Assembly (NCBI GenBank): GCA_021805405.1
Contig: JAJZFK010000453.1
Coordinates: forward strand, 1 to 5,403
Source of the DNA: a bacterium
GTDB taxonomy: Bacteria > Armatimonadota > Chthonomonadetes > Chthonomonadales > Chthonomonadaceae
DNA length: 5,403 bases
Reading direction: 5' to 3'
Both the position numbers and the translations under genes were made by a program. The first letter of the stretch is position 1, and the number at the start of each line of letters is the position of its first letter. The notes beneath the pieces were generated by a model that was not told the DNA's origin, made no database searches, and saw nothing but the letters and a program-made list of their open reading frames with translations. Positions 1 to 4,604 of the stretch are shown piece by piece.

Positions 1-1332
1 GCATTCATCCACAAGGTGGAAGAGTATATTAAGTCGCTATTCGTCGATATCTACTACAGGCCCGTTTTTAGTTTTAAGTCGCGAAACGTACCCGGAAAAA
101 TTGATGTTGAAATGGTTATTTCCAGGGATGCGATGCTGAACGCATTTAGCTCCTTTGCCGAAATTCCGCTAAACGAGCGAATTAATGAGGTCCTTAATCT
201 TGTCGATGTCAAGACAGCCCTGTTAAATAAAACTAGAAATACTGTCGTGGGCCAGGGCAATAATGAGTTGGCACTGAAAAAACTAGAGGTTTGCTTCAAA
301 CCAGTACACGACGAGTTAGTTCGGCTGAGAAATACGTCGCCACTCCGGTGGTATGCACTGTTTCTTCGATACCTGGAATCTGGGGAGCTTGGGGACCTGG
401 CTGAAGCCTCGAAGACAACCGCGCCTGGCAAAGTATCGGTTGCGGTAAACAGGGTCCTCCGGCGGCGCCAGGCGGTTACTAACGCGGGACGCAGTGCGTG
501 GATAGAGGCGACCATCAAGTCAATCACTAAGCGCACAGTCATGTGTGAGGATGTATTACCCATCATGTTTTTGCGTGGTTTTATCCACGGCTTTCCCAAT
601 TTCAACGGCGTAATCCATGCGGTAATTGACGAGGCACAGGACTACTCCATTCTCCACTACCGGTATCTTCGCACGCTGCTGCCCGAAACTTGCACCATTA
701 CCATTGTTGGGGACCCGTACCAGGCGATCAATCCGGTTGTACGGACGACAGATTTTCAAGCTCTCCTGTCCGTCTTTCCTGAGTGCATTATTACACCAGC
801 ACTGGAGTACAGCTATAGGTCTAGCCGTGAGATAACAGAATTTGCAGCAGCTCTATTGCCTGGCAGCCCCGAGATAAAGAACGTTCGTTCTACACATGTG
901 GTTCCGCAGCTTGTTAAAGTTGCGAGTGGCAAAACACCGGATGTTATTGGAACACTAGTAAGGCAGCTTAATAGGGATGGCTACCCATCCGTAGGTGTAG
1001 TGTGTAAATCTTGTGCCGAAGCGGAAGCCCTGTACGATGTCCTTGGGAGGTCGTTAGATGTTACGCTCCTCAATGACAAGACGACGGAATTTTCCGTAGG
1101 AAATTATGTGGCTCCACTTATCTACGCCAAGGGGCTGGAATTTGACGCAGTTATAGTTGCCGATGCGAGCAACAGGAGCTACCGGTCGGAAATGGACCGT
1201 CTTCCGTTGTACACCGCTTGTACACGCGCGCTTCATCGCTTGTACCTATGCTATGAGAAGGCGAGGTCTCCGCTACTGCCACCAGAGGCCAAAGGACTTT
1301 TTGAACTGCGCAAATTGGCGGGGATACCCTAA
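1..1332 (+). CDS. HelD-like superfamily 1 (UvrD/Rep-type) helicase, C-terminal part (5' end outside window)
   Basis: The frame is open from base 1 (Ala-Phe-Ile-His-Lys before a GTG at 16) to TAA at 1330-1332, giving 443 residues. The GTG has no visible ribosome binding site, so I treat the gene as cut by the left edge. Superfamily 1 motifs appear in order: DEAQD (motif II, about residues 210-214), VGDPYQAIN (motif III, about 236-244), YRSS (motif IV, Arg about 273), AKGLEFDAV (motif V, about 376-384) and ACTRALH (motif VI, Arg about 409). The Walker A loop must lie upstream. IDEAQDYS, KGLEFDAVIV and LYTACTRA resemble HelD, the ATPase known in Bacillota and Actinomycetota to release and recycle stalled RNA polymerase; the N-terminal arm that would confirm this is missing. 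Residues 1-200 are poorly recognisable, as expected for the divergent HelD-specific insert. A UvrD/PcrA-like DNA helicase is the alternative. Superfamily is near certain, HelD subfamily likely. Confidence 0.85.
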   Translation, partial: AFIHKVEEYIKSLFVDIYYRPVFSFKSRNVPGKIDVEMVISRDAMLNAFSSFAEIPLNERINEVLNLVDVKTALLNKTRNTVVGQGNNELALKKLEVCFKPVHDELVRLRNTSPLRWYALFLRYLESGELGDLAEASKTTAPGKVSVAVNRVLRRRQAVTNAGRSAWIEATIKSITKRTVMCEDVLPIMFLRGFIHGFPNFNGVIHAVIDEAQDYSILHYRYLRTLLPETCTITIVGDPYQAINPVVRTTDFQALLSVFPECIITPALEYSYRSSREITEFAAALLPGSPEIKNVRSTHVVPQLVKVASGKTPDVIGTLVRQLNRDGYPSVGVVCKSCAEAEALYDVLGRSLDVTLLNDKTTEFSVGNYVAPLIYAKGLEFDAVIVADASNRSYRSEMDRLPLYTACTRALHRLYLCYEKARSPLLPPEAKGLFELRKLAGIP

Positions 1333-1570
1333 TCTTTGCATAGAACATGCTAGTTGCTCACTTGATGGTTTGCGATAAACGTTACCACCTTTTCGCTGGC
1401 GTGGTGCAAGGTGATGAAGCGTTTACCGATTGGCATTAGTATTGTGTTTTGCTGAGCATGGTACAAACAGTGTGAACGGAGAGAACGTGAAGTATGCGCG
1501 ATGGCGAAGATTAACAACGCCTTGCCCATTATGGACCACCCGTAGCCATGCAGGATTTGCAGTAATTGGG
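1333..1570. other. Gene-free intergenic stretch between helicase gene and SRP RNA
   Basis: I see no convincing protein gene, tRNA or insertion-sequence end here. The only structure I can support is an imperfect inverted repeat at 1373-1428, listed separately. There is no clear intrinsic terminator with a T-run after the helicase stop. An open frame starting with TTG at 1430 runs into the SRP RNA gene, has no ribosome binding site and gives a low-complexity product, so it is not called. Confidence 0.6.
1373..1428. repeat. Imperfect inverted repeat / possible RNA hairpin downstream of helicase gene
   Basis: CGATAAACG (1373-1381) pairs with CGTTTACCG (1420-1428) with one mismatch, and further in CACCTT (1386-1391) pairs with AAGGTG (1408-1413) around a 16-base loop. 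An alternative inner stem pairs ACCAC (1384-1388) with GTGGT (1401-1405). The hairpin starts about 40 bases after the helicase stop, where a terminator could sit, but no T-run follows. It could be a factor-dependent terminator, a 3' stabilising hairpin, or chance. Confidence 0.35.
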
Positions 1571-1576
1571 TATAAT
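1571..1576 (+). promoter_or_regulatory. Consensus -10 box (TATAAT) of the SRP RNA promoter
   Basis: A perfect TATAAT lies 7 bases before the expected first base of the SRP RNA (G1583 or A1584) and 10 bases before its closing stem at 1586. No good -35 sits 16-18 bases upstream; the hexamers there are about 1547-1553 and include ATGCAG. TTGCAG at 1557-1562 is too close. The promoter may depend mainly on its -10 box. A strong -10 ahead of a stable abundant RNA is expected. Confidence 0.7.
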
Positions 1577-1582
1577 ACGGGT

Positions 1583-1719
1583 GATCATCAGGGCGTTGAG
1601 AGCCGGGCCGGCTGCATAGGCGGGCAGACGAACCAGTGTCAGGACCGGAAGGTAGCAGCCTTAAGTTTAGCCTTCTGAGTGCGGTCCGTTCACCCGGCTC
1701 TCAACGCCCTGATGTCTTT
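1583..1719 (+). ncRNA. ffs: Small signal recognition particle RNA (4.5S type)
   Basis: This RNA binds Ffh through its apical helix and directs ribosomes making membrane and secreted proteins to the receptor FtsY. The conserved apical part is clear: CAGG (1640-1643), ACC (1644-1646), tetraloop GGAA (1647-1650), GGT (1651-1653) and AGCAG (1654-1658), which form the symmetric and asymmetric internal loops of helix 8. E. coli has UCC/GGA around the same loop, so the A-U pair here is a compensatory change. Lower pairing includes GAAC (1630-1633) with GTTT (1665-1668) and CAGA (1625-1628) with TCTG (1674-1677). The ends close through a perfect 22-bp stem, 1586-1607 with 1693-1714. The length of about 130 nt, with no Alu domain, makes it the short bacterial type. 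The 5' end is inferred from the -10 box and the 3' end is approximate. The position directly before dnaX matches many Gram-positive genomes. Confidence 0.93.
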
Positions 1720-1720
1720 T
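1693..1720 (+). terminator. Possible intrinsic terminator formed by the SRP RNA closing stem
   Basis: The 3' arm of the 22-bp stem (1693-1714) is followed at once by TCTTTT (1715-1720). A long stem with a short T-rich stretch can stop transcription, but the tract is interrupted by C and the stem encloses the whole RNA of about 85 bases, so folding may be too slow for efficient termination. Partial read-through into dnaX is plausible. Another possibility is that the 3' end is made by RNase cleavage at the base of this stem. Confidence 0.35.
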
Positions 1721-1758
1721 ACTCCCTCATTCGTTCTTGCAGCCACTAACCAGGTATC

Positions 1759-1764
1759 AGGTGA
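1759..1764 (+). promoter_or_regulatory. Ribosome binding site that supports the dnaX start
   Basis: AGGTGA ends 11 bases before ATG at 1776. It favours that ATG over the in-frame TTG at 1737, which would add 13 residues unlike any DnaX N-terminus I know, and over the GTG at 1761, which overlaps this site. Confidence 0.55.
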
Positions 1765-1775
1765 AATCGTCCGTC

Positions 1776-3536
1776 ATGGCGTATGTTGCTCTATATCGTA
1801 AATACCGATCTCAGAGCTTCGAGGAGCTCATGGGGCAGGATTCTGTCACTACCACCCTTCGTAACTCCATTGCGAGCGGTCGGTTTGGGCACGCGTACCT
1901 CTTTCACGGCGCTCGAGGTTGCGGTAAGACATCCACTGCTCGCCTATTAGCAAGGGCGCTTAACTGCGAGCATGGGCCAACTGCAAATCCGTGCGGCACA
2001 TGTTCCCTCTGCCTGGCGATTCGTGAGGGCTCTTGTATGGATGTGGTAGAGATGGACGCTGCATCAGAAACGGGTATTGATGATGTTCGCGAAAAAGTCA
2101 TTGAGAACGTACAGTACGCTCCAACGGAAGCACGGTTTAAGGTCTATATCATTGATGAAGTGCACGACCTCTCTAGCAAAGCGTTTGATGCGCTCCTTAA
2201 AACGCTAGAGGAGCCACCTGCACATGTTGTTTTTGTTCTGGCTACCACCGAATACAACAAGGTTCCTATCACGATTCGGTCCCGGTGCCTATGTTTCCAG
2301 TTTCGCAGAGGTAGCGTTCAGGACCTCGCAGCTGCGGTAAACAGGGTGATTGCCGCCGAAAACTACACCTGCGATCCAGATGCTATCATTGCCGTGGCAC
2401 GGGCCGCCGAAGGTTCGTGGCGCGATGCACTCTCTATTCTGGAGCAGGTGTTGGCTTACAGCGACGGCCATATTACAAGCACAACCGTGAAGAACGCGAT
2501 TGGAACCGTTGGTGATACGGAACTTCAGGACTGCGCTAAACAGCTTGTAGCAGGTGACATGGCTTCAGCGCTCAACCTGGCGGCAGATTTTATGGAGGGT
2601 GGTACCGATGCACGCCAGCTGGTTTCCGCAATGCAAGGCTTTCTTCGAGACCTTCTGCTATTAAGAGCTGGTGCAGACCGCACGGCGTCTGCAGAATTCG
2701 GTCCAGAGCGAATACAGGCGCTTCAACCTATCGCGGCACTTTATTCTTCCGCATCACTCCTGGACATGATGCAGGAGCTCGCGCGCGCCGAGCGTGAGGT
2801 ACGCACTTCGAATCAGCACAGGTGGATTCTCGAGCGTACATTTGCTCGACTTCAGGCGATGGCCAAGGGGGCCGAACAGATTGTGCCACCAACGCGCCCC
2901 ATGGTCGCAGCACCCGCTACCGCTTCTGTCGCCGTTTCGCCGGTCGTTGATACCACGCAAGCTCCGGTTATCCCATCCGTTCCAGCGCAACCAGCCAGAC
3001 AAAACGGTAACCAGCAGGTTGCAGTGTCGGCAAATGAGCCCGAATCCGGTGCAGACCGCAGGTTCGTTACGGAGATCGATCTGGAAGTTATCTCACGGGC
3101 GTGGCCGCGGATCCTTTCCCTGTTTAGTAAAGCTAGTGCGCGCGGTGGAGCGTTTGTGAACGGCACCAAGGTACTCGGCCTTTCGGGAAAGTTGCTAACT
3201 ATCGGCTTTCCGGGTGCCTTTGCACGTGACCAGATGAGCGATAAGGGGCGCGCCCTGTTTGAGAAGAAGATTAATGAGGCTCTGCAAACTGACGGTTATA
3301 CCGTTCAATGTGTACTAATTTCTGACGTATCAGGGCAAGCTGTCGCTGGGGGAGGTGAGACTACTTCCTTTGCTGGAACGGGCAGTAAAGCTCCGCAAAT
3401 CGATCTGGATAGTTCAGTGGCCCCTTCTACGTTGCCTCCAGCAGCACATGCTGCCCAAGTGGGCGCTGATGATGTAATTAAAGAGGTTCTGGATATCTTC
3501 GGAGGTGCGGTCACGAAGAAAGAGCCAATAAATTGA
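1776..3536 (+). CDS. dnaX: DNA polymerase III subunit gamma/tau (clamp-loader ATPase)
   Basis: DnaX is the ATP-driven motor of the clamp loader, which opens and places the beta clamp on primed DNA; the tau form also ties the polymerase and helicase together. The ATG at 1776 gives MAYVALYRKYR, the normal family start, and a 586-residue protein. Visible motifs: Walker A GARGCGKT (45-52); a zinc site of Cys64, Cys73, Cys76 and Cys79; Walker B IIDEVH (125-130); sensor 1 ATTE (156-159); the SRC arginine-finger motif (169-171); and sensor 2 GSWRDALS (213-220, usually GSMRDALS). Domain III runs to about 368. A Pro/Ala-rich linker (about 371-428) leads to a second folded region (about 430-525) of the type seen in tau C-termini. 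A flexible stretch and a short tail ending in a DIFGGAV motif follow. I see no A-rich slippage heptamer, so a frameshifted gamma form is not supported. It is probably cotranscribed with ybaB and recR. Confidence 0.97.
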   Translation: MAYVALYRKYRSQSFEELMGQDSVTTTLRNSIASGRFGHAYLFHGARGCGKTSTARLLARALNCEHGPTANPCGTCSLCLAIREGSCMDVVEMDAASETGIDDVREKVIENVQYAPTEARFKVYIIDEVHDLSSKAFDALLKTLEEPPAHVVFVLATTEYNKVPITIRSRCLCFQFRRGSVQDLAAAVNRVIAAENYTCDPDAIIAVARAAEGSWRDALSILEQVLAYSDGHITSTTVKNAIGTVGDTELQDCAKQLVAGDMASALNLAADFMEGGTDARQLVSAMQGFLRDLLLLRAGADRTASAEFGPERIQALQPIAALYSSASLLDMMQELARAEREVRTSNQHRWILERTFARLQAMAKGAEQIVPPTRPMVAAPATASVAVSPVVDTTQAPVIPSVPAQPARQNGNQQVAVSANEPESGADRRFVTEIDLEVISRAWPRILSLFSKASARGGAFVNGTKVLGLSGKLLTIGFPGAFARDQMSDKGRALFEKKINEALQTDGYTVQCVLISDVSGQAVAGGGETTSFAGTGSKAPQIDLDSSVAPSTLPPAAHAAQVGADDVIKEVLDIFGGAVTKKEPIN

Positions 3537-3544
3537 TAACATAT

Positions 3545-3549
3545 GGGAG
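3545..3549 (+). promoter_or_regulatory. Ribosome binding site that decides the ybaB start
   Basis: GGGAG ends 8 bases before ATG at 3558, an ideal spacing. It lies inside the first codons of the longer frame that begins with ATG at 3543, and that ATG has no ribosome binding site of its own in the AT-rich bases before it. The shorter start is therefore preferred. Confidence 0.7.
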
Positions 3550-3557
3550 ACAAACAC

Positions 3558-3917
3558 ATGTCTAGAATGGGTGGAATGGGTGGATTTGGCGGCATGGGCG
3601 ATATTCAGAAACTGATGAAACAGGCCCAGAAGATTCAGGAGGAGACTGCAAAGTTTCAAGAGGATCTTGAAGTCGTTAGGTATACCGCCTCTGCTGGGGG
3701 CAACATGGTAACAGTTACCGTAAATGGCCATGGTCAGGTAACCGCAATAAAGATTGATCCTGGTGTGGTAGATCCCGCCGACGTTGAGATCCTGGAGGAC
3801 CTCATCGTTACGGCTGCTCGTGATGCTTCTAGCAAAGCGAAGGCAGAGCAGGACGCACGGCTTGAACAGATTACCGGTGGTCTTGGGGGTCTTAATCTGC
3901 CTCCCGGCCTTCTGTAG
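3558..3917 (+). CDS. YbaB/EbfC family nucleoid-associated DNA-binding protein
   Basis: Proteins of this family are small dimers that bind DNA and influence nucleoid structure; the gene sits between dnaX and recR in a great many bacteria, as here (21 nt after dnaX, 15 nt before recR). The product is 119 residues, slightly longer than the usual 100-110 because of a Gly/Met-rich head, MSRMGGMGGFGGMG (1-14). A helix follows (about 15-38, DIQKLMKQAQKIQ). Next is the conserved beta-hairpin region with VTVNGHGQVTAIKIDP (about 53-68), then EILEDLIVTAARDAS (about 77-91) and a second long helix. The tail is Gly/Leu/Pro-rich and ends in LNLPPGLL. Translation probably starts at 3558 rather than 3543, because the ribosome binding site overlaps the longer start. 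Family assignment rests on these motifs plus context. The exact cellular role in this organism is unknown. Confidence 0.93.
   Translation: MSRMGGMGGFGGMGDIQKLMKQAQKIQEETAKFQEDLEVVRYTASAGGNMVTVTVNGHGQVTAIKIDPGVVDPADVEILEDLIVTAARDASSKAKAEQDARLEQITGGLGGLNLPPGLL
3567..3584 (+). repeat. Two tandem copies of a 9-base unit (ATGGGTGGA) in the start of ybaB
   Basis: The unit occurs exactly twice, followed by two diverged copies (TTTGGCGGC and ATGGGCGAT). Together they encode the Met-Gly-Gly-type repeat at the N-terminus of the YbaB-like protein. The unit is in frame, so gain or loss of a copy would change only the length of the flexible head. Similar Gly/Met-rich heads are known in YbaB proteins of Gram-positive bacteria. 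Confidence 0.7.
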
Positions 3918-3932
3918 CGGGGGCAAAACCCT

Positions 3933-4529
3933 TTGCACTATGCAAAGCCGCTTGCCAGGCTGGTAAACGAGTTAGAGCGATTACCCGGCGTTGGTCCTAA
4001 ATCGGCGCAACGAATAGCGTTTCACATACTCCGGCAGCCCCAGGAGCAGTCCAGGCTTCTGGCTGAAGCGATCATCGCGGTGAAAGATAATATTCGCTTC
4101 TGCAAGGAGTGCTCTAACTTTACCGATCAGGAGGTCTGCGACATTTGCAGCGACTCACGGCGCAATCATACTCTGCTATGTGTCGTTGCGGAGACGCGTG
4201 ACCTTATCGCGATGGAGAAGACCAACGAGTACCGGGGCCTTTATCACGTGTTGCAGGGACTCATCTCACCTGTTGATAACATTACGCCAGATTTGCTCAA
4301 GATTAGAGAGCTGTTCCCACGTGTGGTAAACGGTGTAGAAGAGGTCATTCTGGCGTTGAACCCAACGGCGGAGGGGCAGACTACTGCGCTCTATCTCGCA
4401 GGCAAGCTAAGGCCGCTGGGGGTACGTGTAACCCAAATCGCTCATGGCCTTCCGGCTGGCGGCGATCTGGACTATGCCGACCAAGCGACGCTCATATCTG
4501 CTCTGCAATGGCGCCGTGAAATAACTTGA
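3933..4529 (+). CDS. recR: Recombination mediator protein RecR
   Basis: RecR works with RecO and RecF to load RecA on single-stranded gaps covered by SSB, and forms a ring-shaped clamp. The product is 198 residues, the normal length. A helix-hairpin-helix is visible at LERLPGVGPKSAQRIAFHIL (14-33). It is followed by a four-cysteine zinc site (Cys57, Cys60, Cys69, Cys72) and a Toprim domain from VVAETRD (84-90) through YRGLYHVLQG (100-109) to NPTAEGQTTALY (143-154). The C-terminal HGLPAGGDLDYAD (171-183) is characteristic. The start is TTG at 3933: the frame upstream meets the ybaB stop TAG at 3915-3917, so no other start fits. GGGGG (3919-3923) is a modest ribosome binding site 9 bases before it. 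The protein begins MHYAKPLARL, close to usual RecR. Several usually conserved positions differ (Gln149 and Gln184 where Glu is usual, Gln108 where Gly is usual), but the fold motifs remain. Confidence 0.96.
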   Translation: MHYAKPLARLVNELERLPGVGPKSAQRIAFHILRQPQEQSRLLAEAIIAVKDNIRFCKECSNFTDQEVCDICSDSRRNHTLLCVVAETRDLIAMEKTNEYRGLYHVLQGLISPVDNITPDLLKIRELFPRVVNGVEEVILALNPTAEGQTTALYLAGKLRPLGVRVTQIAHGLPAGGDLDYADQATLISALQWRREIT

Positions 4530-4539
4530 TGGAATAGTG

Positions 4540-4559
4540 ATGTACAGCCGGTCGTACAT
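4540..4559. promoter_or_regulatory. Near-palindromic site upstream of pdxS (candidate operator)
   Basis: ATGTAC (4540-4545) and GTACAT (4554-4559) form a perfect inverted repeat around an 8-base centre that itself contains CCGG (4548-4551), so 16 of 20 bases are symmetric. It sits in the 75-base gap between recR and pdxS, 45 bases before the pdxS ATG. A weak promoter could overlap it: TGTACA (4541-4546) as -35 and TAGCAT (4565-4570) as -10, 18 bases apart, 4 of 6 matches each. A repressor or activator site is one reading; a small hairpin in the read-through RNA is another. I do not recognise the motif. Confidence 0.35.
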
Positions 4560-4590
4560 ACTACTAGCATTGGCGTTGTGGTTCCTAGAA

Positions 4591-4597
4591 AAGGAGA
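4591..4597 (+). promoter_or_regulatory. Strong ribosome binding site of pdxS
   Basis: AAGGAGA lies with its GGAG core 8 bases before ATG at 4605. It is the best match to the 16S rRNA 3' end in the window, clearly stronger than those before dnaX or recR, which fits a gene made in larger amounts. Confidence 0.85.
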
Positions 4598-4604
4598 GTT
4601 TGCA

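Noticed and set aside
54..605. A 183-codon open frame on the - strand inside the helicase gene
   Set aside because: It is fully antisense to a frame with clear helicase motifs, has no recognisable domain and no upstream ribosome binding site, so it is a shadow frame.
1470..1560. A tRNA (for example tRNA-Ser, often found near ffs in Gram-positive genomes)
   Set aside because: I find no T-loop GTTCRA motif, no 7-bp acceptor stem and no anticodon arm of the right spacing.
1557..1562. TTGCAG as the -35 box of the ffs promoter
   Set aside because: It is only 8 bases from the TATAAT box; a working spacer is 16-18 bases.
1430..1678. An 82-codon + strand frame starting with TTG before the SRP RNA
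   Set aside because: It runs through the ffs promoter and most of the SRP RNA, lacks a ribosome binding site and has an unlikely protein composition.
1642..1687. Alternative pairing in the SRP RNA between GGACCG (1642-1647) and CGGTCC (1682-1687)
   Set aside because: It would destroy the conserved Ffh-binding apical helix, so it is more likely a chance match than a switch.
1737..1775. Longer dnaX start at TTG 1737
   Set aside because: It would add 13 residues not found at DnaX N-termini, and the AGGTGA site is placed for ATG 1776.
2794..3159. A 121-codon frame overlapping dnaX in another + frame, which might mark a frameshift product
   Set aside because: There is no slippage sequence leading into it, and the Pro/Ala-rich linker naturally leaves other frames open.
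3414..3938. A 174-codon - strand frame across the dnaX end, ybaB and the recR start
   Set aside because: It is antisense to three well-supported genes and their junctions, and its product resembles nothing I know.
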